Notes under the pieces: model-generated
What the model was told of the DNA's origin: nothing
Seen by the model: only the letters and a program-made list of their open reading frames with translations
Databases searched by the model: none
Program-made: the position numbers and the translations under genes
NCBI GenBank assembly: GCA_947628655.1
Contig: CANRAS010000020.1
Span: 1-36,691, forward strand
Direction: 5' to 3'
DNA: 36,691 nt
From: an uncultured Clostridia bacterium
Lineage (GTDB): Bacteria; Bacillota; Clostridia; Oscillospirales; Ruminococcaceae
Shown: positions 1-7,529 of the stretch, one piece after another
How the letters are laid out: each line of letters opens with the position of its first letter
Numbering within the stretch: the stretch's first letter is position 1

Positions 1-234
1 CAGCAGGAGGATTGGTTTGCCTGCTGTGACGATTACTGCGCGTTTGAGGGTTATGTGACTTGGGAGGATATAGAACGGCTCGGCATTGAAAAAGAAGTCG
101 AGGAAACATATCGTGACGACGTTTGTATGATACCCTTTGACGACGCAAAGGAAATGCTCCAAAACGGCGGAGAGGGCTATCTTTTCACCTGTTTGCACTG
201 CGGAAAGCATTACTTGAACATAGACGTTGACTGA
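1..234 (+). CDS. CbrC (UPF0167) family protein, 5' end missing
   Basis: The window opens inside this reading frame, so only the last 77 codons are seen. The fragment carries the run CDDYCAFEGYVTW followed by CLHCGKHY near the C-terminus. This matches the end of the CbrC/UPF0167 family, small cysteine-rich proteins linked to colicin E2 tolerance in E. coli and often found in immunity gene clusters. The CxxC and CC pairs suggest metal binding. The stop codon lies 8 nt before the next gene, whose Shine-Dalgarno sequence overlaps this end, so the two are probably co-transcribed. The family call rests on remembered motif similarity; the molecular role is unknown. Confidence 0.7.
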   Translation, partial: QQEDWFACCDDYCAFEGYVTWEDIERLGIEKEVEETYRDDVCMIPFDDAKEMLQNGGEGYLFTCLHCGKHYLNIDVD

Positions 235-242
235 GGTGTTAT

Positions 243-737
243 ATGGAACTTATATGCAAGGCAAGCGCGAAATACGCGCCGTTAATGAACGAAATCTGCG
301 ACCCGCTCTTTGAAATGCTGAAACAACATTCAGTGCTTGAAAAGGAAATATTCGAGCGCGACGAACAGCTTGAAAGCGAAAAAGAAAAGGCGGGAATACC
401 GTCTTATCAGACCGCTCCCGGCTGGAATGAACTGATGAAAGAATACCGCGAGAGAATGTATTCTCTGCTAAAGCCAAACTGCACCGACAAACTGTTGTCG
501 CGCGGTTATGCGGGGCAGTACGGAAATCCGCAGAAGTTCGGCTATCTGAACGGGGACTGCGTTGTTGAATTTAAAATGCGCTATGCGGATAAAGCGAGCG
601 TTGAAACGCATTACACAAAGGCAGGTCTTGCGCAAAAGCATAAATTCGTAATAAGACTAACAGACGGCAGATGGCTTGTTGACGAGTTATATTACGGTTT
701 TGAAAAAGAAAAAAGCTGGCATAGCAGTGGATTTTAA
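243..737 (+). CDS. Small hypothetical protein, possible NTF2-fold immunity protein
   Basis: This 164-aa soluble protein has no signal peptide or membrane segment. The N-terminal half is charged and helical. The C-terminal half (about residues 95-160) has alternating strands ending in KFVIRLTDGRWLVDELYYGF. That pattern, a VETHY strand then K-F-V-I and W-x-V-D-E, resembles the C-terminal strands of NTF2-fold immunity proteins from polymorphic toxin systems. It sits 8 nt after a CbrC-like gene, another family common in immunity clusters, and ends 10 bp before the purine gene start. The start ATG follows a GAGGTG ribosome site. The immunity role is inferred; I cannot exclude an unrelated cytosolic protein. 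Confidence 0.5.
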   Translation: MELICKASAKYAPLMNEICDPLFEMLKQHSVLEKEIFERDEQLESEKEKAGIPSYQTAPGWNELMKEYRERMYSLLKPNCTDKLLSRGYAGQYGNPQKFGYLNGDCVVEFKMRYADKASVETHYTKAGLAQKHKFVIRLTDGRWLVDELYYGFEKEKSWHSSGF

Positions 738-747
738 GGAGGACAAT

Positions 748-1926
748 ATGAACGAATTGGAACTGAAATACGGCTGCAATCCCAATCAAAAGCCGTCAAG
801 AATTTTTATGGAAAACGGCAAAGATTTGCCGATTGAAGTGCTGAACGGCAAACCGGGCTACATCAACTTTATGGACGCTTTCAACGGCTGGCAGCTTGTA
901 AAGGAACTTAAAGCCGCCACGGGAATGTCCGCCGCGACTTCTTTCAAGCACGTTTCGCCCGCGGGCGCGGCGATAGGACTTCCGCTTTCCGAAACGCTTG
1001 CTAAGATATATTGGGTTGACGATTTGGGCGAACTTTCACCGCTTGCGTGTGCGTATGCCAGAGCGCGCGGCGCGGACAGAATGTCCTCCTACGGCGACTT
1101 CATCGCGCTTTCCGATAAGGTGGACGCGTCCACCGCGCGGATAATTCAGCGCGAGGTTTCCGACGGCGTAATCGCGCCCGACTATGACGCTGACGCGCTT
1201 GAAATTCTCAAATCCAAGAGAAAAGGCACATACAACATAATTAAAATAGACGAGAACTATATCCCCGAAAAAATCGAGCGCAAACAGGTTTTCGGCATAA
1301 CATTCGAGCAGGGGAGAAACGAACTTGTAATAAACGACGAACTTTTCGCGAATATGCCGACAAAGAACAAAAATCTCCCGAAATCCGCCCGCGACGACCT
1401 AGCTGTCGCGCTGATTACTCTCAAATATACGCAGTCTAATTCGGTTGCATACGCGTGCGGAGGACAGGCTATAGGCGTAGGCGCGGGACAGCAGTCGAGA
1501 ATACATTGCACACGCCTTGCAGGCACGAAAGCGGACAATTGGTATCTGCGCCAGTCGCCGATGGTAATGAATTTGCAGTTCGTAGACGACATTCGCCGCG
1601 CCGACCGCGACAACGCTATTGACCTCTACATCGGCGAGGACTATATGGACGTTCTCGCGGAGGGGGAGTGGCAGAAGATATTCAAAGTAAAGCCCGAAGT
1701 GTTCACCCGCGAACAAAAGCGCGCGTGGCTTGACACGATGAAAGGCGTGTCGCTCGGCTCGGACGCGTTCTTCCCGTTCGGCGACAACATCGAACGCGCC
1801 CACAAGAGCGGTGTCGAGTACATCGCCCAGCCCGGCGGTTCTATCCGCGACGATAACGTTATTGAAGTATGCGATAAATACGGTATTGCAATGGCGTTTA
1901 CGGGTATAAGACTGTTCCACCATTAA
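748..1926 (+). CDS. purH: Phosphoribosylaminoimidazolecarboxamide (AICAR) formyltransferase, stand-alone
   Basis: The enzyme transfers a formyl group from 10-formyl-THF to AICAR, the penultimate step of IMP synthesis. The 392-aa protein matches only the transformylase half of bifunctional PurH. The Lys-His pair needed for catalysis is visible as ATSFKHVSPAG (K67-H68), with conserved runs ACGGQAIGVGAGQQSR and FFPFGDNIERAHKSGV later. The N-terminal IMP cyclohydrolase (MGS-like) domain is absent, so cyclisation needs another gene. The start at 748 follows a perfect AAGGAGG ribosome site; the frame is open upstream but those 24 codons overlap the previous gene. No promoter is evident before it, so it may be read with the two preceding small genes. 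A bidirectional terminator follows. Confidence 0.92.
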   Translation: MNELELKYGCNPNQKPSRIFMENGKDLPIEVLNGKPGYINFMDAFNGWQLVKELKAATGMSAATSFKHVSPAGAAIGLPLSETLAKIYWVDDLGELSPLACAYARARGADRMSSYGDFIALSDKVDASTARIIQREVSDGVIAPDYDADALEILKSKRKGTYNIIKIDENYIPEKIERKQVFGITFEQGRNELVINDELFANMPTKNKNLPKSARDDLAVALITLKYTQSNSVAYACGGQAIGVGAGQQSRIHCTRLAGTKADNWYLRQSPMVMNLQFVDDIRRADRDNAIDLYIGEDYMDVLAEGEWQKIFKVKPEVFTREQKRAWLDTMKGVSLGSDAFFPFGDNIERAHKSGVEYIAQPGGSIRDDNVIEVCDKYGIAMAFTGIRLFHH

Positions 1927-1943
1927 TTGATTTGCAAAAAAAC

Positions 1944-1973
1944 AAAAACCGCGCTCCGAAGAACGCGGTTTTT
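1944..1973. terminator. Bidirectional intrinsic terminator
   Basis: A perfect 10-bp stem (AAAAACCGCG / CGCGGTTTTT) has a 10-nt loop. T-rich sequence follows on both strands, with an especially long run on the minus strand. It ends purH on the plus strand and the membrane-protein operon on the minus strand. Confidence 0.88.
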
Positions 1974-2005
1974 GCTTTTATGGAATTTGATTTGTGGTAA
2001 TCCTT

Positions 2006-2452
2006 TTAAGTGTTGTTGCTTTTCGCGGCAAGGTTGATAATTCCCGTAATCAATGTGCCAAGACCTGCCACAACCAGCATTATAAAGCCGATTGACGCTG
2101 CAACGGCGCTGCCGGGATTAAATAACGAACTAGCCGCAGCCGCGGGACTTGTAGCGGGATTTATCATAATCTGAGCGACAAACCCAATCAGCGCAAAAAC
2201 GCCCGCCGTAACGCCCGAACCCTTATAAAGGTTCTTTGCGAAAATCACAATTACCAGAAAAAGCGCAGCGGTAAATGCGGTAATTGCGCCAACTCTTGCA
2301 ACTACTGCCATTTGCATAGCATCAAGAGCGTTCTCCAAATCAAGGCTTGTGGTCGAGCCGTTGACAAAAAAACCTATTGTACCGATTATCATAAGCAACC
2401 CGCCGATTAACAGCAAAGCGCCCGTGATTTTTCTAATTACTTTCGTGTTCAT
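2006..2452 (-). CDS. Small four-helix membrane protein, function unknown
   Basis: This 148-aa protein has about four predicted hydrophobic helices (roughly residues 8-28, 48-70, 78-97 and 115-140) with short polar loops and a basic, Asn-rich tail. I see no catalytic motif. It lies 14 bp after the lipoprotein gene in the same orientation, with its ribosome site GGGAGGATTTT in that gap, so the two form an operon. An envelope role beside the lipoprotein is likely from context only. Confidence 0.75.
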   Translation of the reverse strand: MNTKVIRKITGALLLIGGLLMIIGTIGFFVNGSTTSLDLENALDAMQMAVVARVGAITAFTAALFLVIVIFAKNLYKGSGVTAGVFALIGFVAQIMINPATSPAAAASSLFNPGSAVAASIGFIMLVVAGLGTLITGIINLAAKSNNT

Positions 2453-2466
2453 AAAATCCTCCCAAA

Positions 2467-3723
2467 TTATTCCGAAACCGTATCGCTCGAAGTGCTTTCC
2501 GTCGCGGAAGTATCGGAAGTATCAGAAGTATCTGATGTGTCAGAAGTGTCCGACTCCGCAGGAGCGGGAGCAGTATCCTTTACGGTGTTCTCGTATGAAT
2601 ACTTGTCAATGTTTTGTGTTACAGTATCATTCAGCATACTGTCAAGGTCAAGATAACCATACAAATCATAATATTCATAACCCCATAAAGCGTCGTAGCC
2701 TATTGTAGCATCTGACCTATAATCACAGAGTTTACCATTGGACAAGTCAACAGAGCAAGTGCCGTCGGGCAAAATTGTCGCGTTTGTAAATTGATACCAT
2801 GTATAGTAAACATCATCGTGAGTTTGTCCGCCGACCGCTTTGCCGTCTACGTTTGCAAAACCCGTCAAAGTTTGTGTGCATTTATAAACACAGTAAACCA
2901 TATTATTCGGATTTGCGTTAGTGCCGTCTTTGCCCGTAAGGAAATAATATCCTATAAAGTCAGCGCTCTTGAGTGAGCAACCCTCTGCGGTATACTTCTT
3001 TGCCGCATTTGCCTTTATAGCGTCGAGCGCCTGACTTTGCATCTTAGTCTGCATATCAGCGGGTATTTCGTCAATCTTAGTTACATACGCCGCCAGCCCG
3101 TCAACGGTAAATTCCTTTTTGTCGGGCGAGAAAACCTTGCCGTAATTCTCGATATAGTTTTCAATAGAACCGCGTGAGGGTTTAACCGTAACGGTAATCT
3201 TATCCCCGTTTTTCAGTCCGCTTTCCTTGTCAAGTTCGTAAGACAGCGAGCTGTTACCGCCCGTAATGTAAGCCGTGCCGTTCGGCGCGAAACCGTCGTA
3301 AACTATTTCAGCGCTCTGGAACGGGTCAAATGTTTCCGCTTCTTTCAGACCCTCAACCTTGACCTTGACAACATCGCCCTTGAATTTAATGTTAAGACCC
3401 TCAACTTCCTTGGTCTTAACCGTCACGGTAACTTCATCGCCGTTTGACAGGTGGTCTTTCTTGTCGAGTGTATAATCCACGGCGTCGCGAATTAATTCCT
3501 CGTTCTGTGCAAGCTGTAACTTGTTCTTGCCCGTGTTTACCTCGTCAATCCAGTCGTACTCATCGCTTAAAGTCGCCGTGCCGTAGCCGTTTACGCCGCT
3601 GAACTTTACCTTTAAGGTTTTCGTAACGTCAACGGATTTCCCGCTGCACCCCGTAAGGCACAGACGCAAAATCGCCGCGCCGACAACAGCAAGCAGTCCG
3701 ATTAGCTTTTTTGCTTTTCTCAT
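2467..3723 (-). CDS. Lipoprotein with two tandem extracellular modules and an SDT-repeat tail
   Basis: The protein (418 aa) has a type II signal peptide: a basic N-terminus, a hydrophobic core and the lipobox LTGC with C26 as the lipidated residue. The ectodomain holds two related modules, each with a strand of type G-x-G-T-A followed by a Y/D-rich strand and L-x-N-G-D-x-V/I-T-V-T-V-K (about residues 36-112 and 138-200). These look like duplicated Ig-like or Calx-type folds. A mixed alpha/beta region follows (about 205-375), with YxWYQF and Cys pairs. The C-terminus is a low-complexity Ser-Asp-Thr tail. I do not recognise a named family. It is driven from its own sigma-A promoter, which overlaps operator-like repeats shared with the divergent RHH gene. 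Confidence 0.8.
   Translation of the reverse strand: MRKAKKLIGLLAVVGAAILRLCLTGCSGKSVDVTKTLKVKFSGVNGYGTATLSDEYDWIDEVNTGKNKLQLAQNEELIRDAVDYTLDKKDHLSNGDEVTVTVKTKEVEGLNIKFKGDVVKVKVEGLKEAETFDPFQSAEIVYDGFAPNGTAYITGGNSSLSYELDKESGLKNGDKITVTVKPSRGSIENYIENYGKVFSPDKKEFTVDGLAAYVTKIDEIPADMQTKMQSQALDAIKANAAKKYTAEGCSLKSADFIGYYFLTGKDGTNANPNNMVYCVYKCTQTLTGFANVDGKAVGGQTHDDVYYTWYQFTNATILPDGTCSVDLSNGKLCDYRSDATIGYDALWGYEYYDLYGYLDLDSMLNDTVTQNIDKYSYENTVKDTAPAPAESDTSDTSDTSDTSDTSATESTSSDTVSE
2507..2551 (-). repeat. Tandem 9-bp repeat coding for the Ser-Asp-Thr tail
   Basis: Five near-identical 9-bp units (variants of GAAGTATCN on the plus strand) encode the SDT repeats at the C-terminus of the lipoprotein. Copy number could vary by slippage. 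Confidence 0.8.
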
Positions 3724-3788
3724 CGAATAATCTTCCTTTCATAATAATAAAATCCCCGTGTATAAGTTATATTTTCGGGGACAAGTAT

Positions 3789-3817
3789 ATTTTAGCACAA
3801 ATAGAGTATTATGTCAA
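3789..3817 (-). promoter_or_regulatory. Sigma-A promoter of the lipoprotein operon
   Basis: Read on the minus strand: -35 TTGACA (3817-3812), a 17-bp spacer, then -10 TAAAAT (3794-3789). The predicted start near 3782 gives a leader of about 58 nt. An AGTATT/AATACT inverted repeat overlaps the -35 and spacer, so a bound repressor would block it. Confidence 0.8.
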
Positions 3818-3879
3818 TACTGAAATAGTACCAAATTAAAGCTAGAATTTCTGCGCAGTTTTGTGTACTATTTTAGTAT
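3805..3879. promoter_or_regulatory. Operator-like array between the lipoprotein and RHH genes
   Basis: A 15-bp sequence ATACTGAAATAGTAC (3817-3831) recurs inverted at 3865-3879 with one mismatch (the complement reads ATACTAAAATAGTAC). A further inverted pair AGTATT/AATACT lies at 3805-3821. Repeated AGTAT half-sites in opposed orientation are what Arc/MetJ-type ribbon-helix-helix dimers bind. The gene for such a protein begins at 3894. The array covers the lipoprotein promoter and the region just before the RHH start, which suggests joint repression and autoregulation. Confidence 0.6.
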
Positions 3880-3893
3880 GGAGGTGGTATAAA

Positions 3894-4097
3894 TTGAGTA
3901 CAGTTTTCTTTAATTTGCGTATTGACGAAACGTTAAACGATATGCTGATTAAAATAGCGCAGGAAGAGGGCAGAAGTAAAAACAAGCAGATAGAGTATAT
4001 TCTTAAAGAATATGTAAAGCACTACGGGCAAACGAACGGCGATATTACAATCAACCAGAACTTCAACACAAACGCCGAAGTCAACTTCAAGAAATAA
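3894..4097 (+). CDS. Ribbon-helix-helix (Arc-type) DNA-binding protein
   Basis: This 67-aa protein starts with the strand VFFNLRID, followed by two helices (DETLNDMLIKIAQEEG and SKNKQIEYILKEYVKHYG). This is the classic Arc/CopG fold: strand residues enter the DNA major groove and the helices dimerise. The tail is Asn-rich. I place the start at the TTG at 3894 because GGAGGTGG precedes it at normal distance; an upstream in-frame TTG at 3861 would have no ribosome site and would overlap the operator. The divergent arrangement and the half-sites upstream suggest it represses itself and the lipoprotein operon. Confidence 0.78.
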   Translation: MSTVFFNLRIDETLNDMLIKIAQEEGRSKNKQIEYILKEYVKHYGQTNGDITINQNFNTNAEVNFKK

Positions 4098-4102
4098 AAA
4101 AA

Positions 4103-4124
4103 GCGGAGAGCCGAAACTCTCCGC
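4103..4124. terminator. Intrinsic terminator between converging RHH and gdhA genes
   Basis: An 8-bp stem GCGGAGAG/CTCTCCGC has a 6-nt loop. On the minus strand it is followed by TTTTTT, so it mainly ends gdhA; on the plus strand it may weakly end the RHH gene. Confidence 0.88.
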
Positions 4125-4146
4125 GATTTGTTATTACGGCGTAATC

Positions 4147-5523
<1,377 letters not shown>

Positions 5524-5552
5524 TTATAAGCAAAATATTACCTACGTTATAA

Positions 5553-5581
5553 ATTATACAATAATTGTATATAATTTGCAA
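5553..5581 (-). promoter_or_regulatory. Sigma-A promoter of gdhA with a spacer palindrome
   Basis: Minus strand: -35 TTGCAA (5581-5576), a 17-bp spacer, -10 TATAAT (5558-5553). The 17-nt perfect palindrome TATACAATAATTGTATA (5555-5571) spans the spacer and overlaps the -10. It could be an operator, or a by-product of AT-rich sequence. Confidence 0.82.
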
Positions 5582-5836
5582 GAAAATTTTTAATTATTTT
5601 CAAAAACTTCGCAAAATTTTGTATAACATTCATAAATCGCAATCGATATTTTGTATATATTAAACGAAATCCAATCAATTCATTTGCAGGACAATGAAAC
5701 AGGGGTTTCATTTTACGTCAATTTTCGGCGCGTTGGCAATTCCCGCCCTAAAGTTATTAAAGCGCGCCGAATGTGACTTCACCTACAAAATATTGTGATT
5801 TTCATATAATTTTCAGCAAAAATCTTGTTAAAACTC
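5582..5836. other. AT-rich gene-free stretch with two hairpins
   Basis: No gene is seen between the gdhA and M23 promoters. There is a perfect hairpin ATGAAAC/GTTTCAT (5694-5711) followed by TTTT, which resembles a terminator but has no upstream gene. A 9-bp inverted repeat TTCGGCGCG (5724-5732) / CGCGCCGAA (5763-5771) encloses 30 nt. A short untranslated RNA ending at 5714 is possible, but I find no good promoter for one. Confidence 0.5.
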
Positions 5837-5865
5837 TTGACAAGCGTTGTCAAATAAGTTATAAT
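5837..5865 (+). promoter_or_regulatory. Consensus sigma-A promoter of the M23 peptidase gene
   Basis: TTGACA (5837-5842), a 17-bp spacer, TATAAT (5860-5865). The -35 is one arm of an inverted repeat TTGACA/TGTCAA (5837-5853) that could bind a regulator. Transcription should start near 5872, leaving a leader of about 120 nt. Confidence 0.88.
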
Positions 5866-5871
5866 AATGTT

Positions 5872-5991
5872 GTATAGAGTAATGCGCCGTCGGGGAATTT
5901 TGTGCGGTGCAGGGATAGTGTTTATCCAAGTGCGGACTTGTTATATAGTATATATTCCGCATACGGGGAGCGAAAGGCGGTCTGACTGAAA
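5872..5991 (+). promoter_or_regulatory. Structured 5' leader of the M23 peptidase gene, unknown class
   Basis: The roughly 120-nt leader holds a GGATA/TATCC hairpin, then CAAGT-GCGG-ACTTG. Two GUGCGG-type segments compete for one complement, CCGCAU, further on, and GCGCC near the start can pair with GGCG just before the coding region. The ribosome site is weak. Mutually exclusive pairings before a cell-wall hydrolase suggest a cis-acting regulatory RNA. I compared it from memory with the ydaO (c-di-AMP) and GEMM (c-di-GMP) riboswitches and could not match either. Confidence 0.4.
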
Positions 5992-7371
5992 ATGGGGAAA
6001 GTTTCAAAACAAAAACGAGGCGTTCCGTTTTGGGGAAAATTGGGCGCGGGTCTTGTGTGCGCGGTGTTCGCAGTAGGTTTTGCGGGCGACTGCACCACGC
6101 AGATAAAGGCAATGGGCGCGTCAAGCATTGCAAGCCTTGAAGAAAAGGCGAAAGAGCTTGCCGAACAGAACGAAATTCGTCAGCAGCAGATTGACGAACT
6201 TGACGCGGACGTTGATAACAACAATAACACTATGGATTTGGTAAACTCGCAGATTGACGGCGTTATCGAGGAAATAGATACATACAGTGCCTTGATTACC
6301 GCAAAGCAGGCTGATATTGACCAAAAGCTGATTGATATTTCAAAGGTCGAAGAAACGATTGCGGATAAGGAAGATGAAATAGAGCAGAAGAAAGCGGAGA
6401 TTGCCGACCTTGAGGCTGAAAACCAACTGAACCTCGAAAAATTCGGCAAGCTGGCGAGATATATGTATATGAACAACTCGTCCTCCAACATTCCCATTCT
6501 GAGCGGTTCTAACGATTGGTACGATTATTTTGTGTATTCCGATGTCGCGAAAAATATCACGGGTCAGAATTATGACTTTATGAAGTCGCTCCAGTCGTCT
6601 ATAGAACTTCAAAAAGAAATGATAGACGACCTGGGCGCCGATATAGACGAACTTGAAACCGAAAAAGCAGACCTTGAGGCTCAGCGCGAACAGTACGAGG
6701 AAGAGGCTGAGTCGCTCGCGGGCGAAAAGGCGGATCTTCAGGCATACGCAGAAGAAAAGCGCGTATATCTCGGCGATTTGGCTGCCGAAAACGAAAGCCT
6801 TATGAATAAGATAGACGGACTTCAGGCGGATATTGAGGAGGCAAACAAAGAGCGTGAGGCGCTGAACTATCAGATAGAGGAACTTATCAGACAACAGCAG
6901 GCGGCGGCAAAGGACGATGAAAATTACGTCGATTACAGCGGCGACGGTCTGATGTGGCCTGTAAATCCGAGTTATCACCTTATCACGACGTATTTCGGCT
7001 ATGACGCATGGCGCGGCGGTATGCACCGCGGCATTGACATAGGAAACGGCGGAATAGCAGGCGCGAATATCTACGCGGCGCAGTCGGGAACGGTCATTTC
7101 CGTTATCAACTACTGTCCGCATAACTACGGCAAGAGTTGGAGCTGCGGCTGCGGCGGCGGCTACGGAAACTACATAATAATCGACCACGGCGGCGGACTT
7201 TCAACGGTTTACGCGCATTGTCAGTCGATTTACGTTTCCGAGGGACAGCACGTTTCAAAGGGCGACGTTATCGGCGCTGTCGGCACAACGGGCTGGTCTA
7301 CGGGATTTCATCTGCACTTTGAAACCCGTGAAAACGGCGTTGCCGTCAATCCGTTCTTGTATGTATCTTAA
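5992..7371 (+). CDS. Coiled-coil M23 family murein hydrolase (EnvC/NlpD-like)
   Basis: This 459-aa exported protein has a basic N-terminus and a hydrophobic segment (about residues 18-34) acting as signal peptide or anchor. A long Glu/Asp/Lys-rich coiled coil in two blocks (about 40-145 and 195-305) follows. The C-terminal M23 peptidase domain (about 325-455) has zinc-ligand motifs HRGIDIG and HLHFE with YAHC between them. An unusual Cys/Gly-rich loop (CGCGGGYG) interrupts the domain. The catalytic motifs look intact, so it likely cleaves peptidoglycan cross-links, with the coiled coil controlling access as in division-associated hydrolases. It is monocistronic: own promoter, structured leader and terminator. 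Its exact role (division, growth or sporulation) is not visible. Confidence 0.9.
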   Translation: MGKVSKQKRGVPFWGKLGAGLVCAVFAVGFAGDCTTQIKAMGASSIASLEEKAKELAEQNEIRQQQIDELDADVDNNNNTMDLVNSQIDGVIEEIDTYSALITAKQADIDQKLIDISKVEETIADKEDEIEQKKAEIADLEAENQLNLEKFGKLARYMYMNNSSSNIPILSGSNDWYDYFVYSDVAKNITGQNYDFMKSLQSSIELQKEMIDDLGADIDELETEKADLEAQREQYEEEAESLAGEKADLQAYAEEKRVYLGDLAAENESLMNKIDGLQADIEEANKEREALNYQIEELIRQQQAAAKDDENYVDYSGDGLMWPVNPSYHLITTYFGYDAWRGGMHRGIDIGNGGIAGANIYAAQSGTVISVINYCPHNYGKSWSCGCGGGYGNYIIIDHGGGLSTVYAHCQSIYVSEGQHVSKGDVIGAVGTTGWSTGFHLHFETRENGVAVNPFLYVS

Positions 7372-7395
7372 AAACAAATATGCAATACACCCACG

Positions 7396-7413
7396 GGGCG
7401 CGAAAACGCGCCC
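7396..7413 (+). terminator. Intrinsic terminator after the M23 gene
   Basis: GGGCGCG-AAAA-CGCGCCC followed by TTTGGTTTTG. Confidence 0.85.
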
Positions 7414-7462
7414 TTTGGTTTTGCGTTTTAATGAAATTTACTTAAAAATACATTAAATGGTG

Positions 7463-7491
7463 TTGACAATTGCGGAAGATTTTGTTATAAT
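7463..7491 (+). promoter_or_regulatory. Consensus sigma-A promoter of ilvBNC
   Basis: TTGACA (7463-7468), 17 bp, TATAAT (7486-7491). The predicted leader is only about 32 nt, too short for a T-box or leader-peptide attenuator, so amino-acid control would have to act at the promoter or elsewhere. Confidence 0.9.
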
Positions 7492-7529
7492 AAATAGTGG
7501 CGGTTAAATAAATTTAGGAGAATGTTTAG

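Noticed and set aside
5694-5714. Intrinsic terminator between gdhA and the M23 gene
   Set aside because: The hairpin and T-run are present, but no gene or clear promoter lies upstream on that strand, so I only describe it within the intergenic entry.
5872-5991. ydaO c-di-AMP riboswitch before the M23 gene
   Set aside because: Some GC-rich segments look similar, but I could not align the conserved core; left as an unclassified leader.
6340-7188. 282-codon antisense frame within the M23 gene
   Set aside because: A shadow of the coiled-coil and peptidase coding strand; low-complexity hydrophobic translation.
7492-7529. T-box or leader-peptide attenuator before ilvB
   Set aside because: The predicted leader is only about 32 nt, with no T-box sequence and no leucine or valine codon run.
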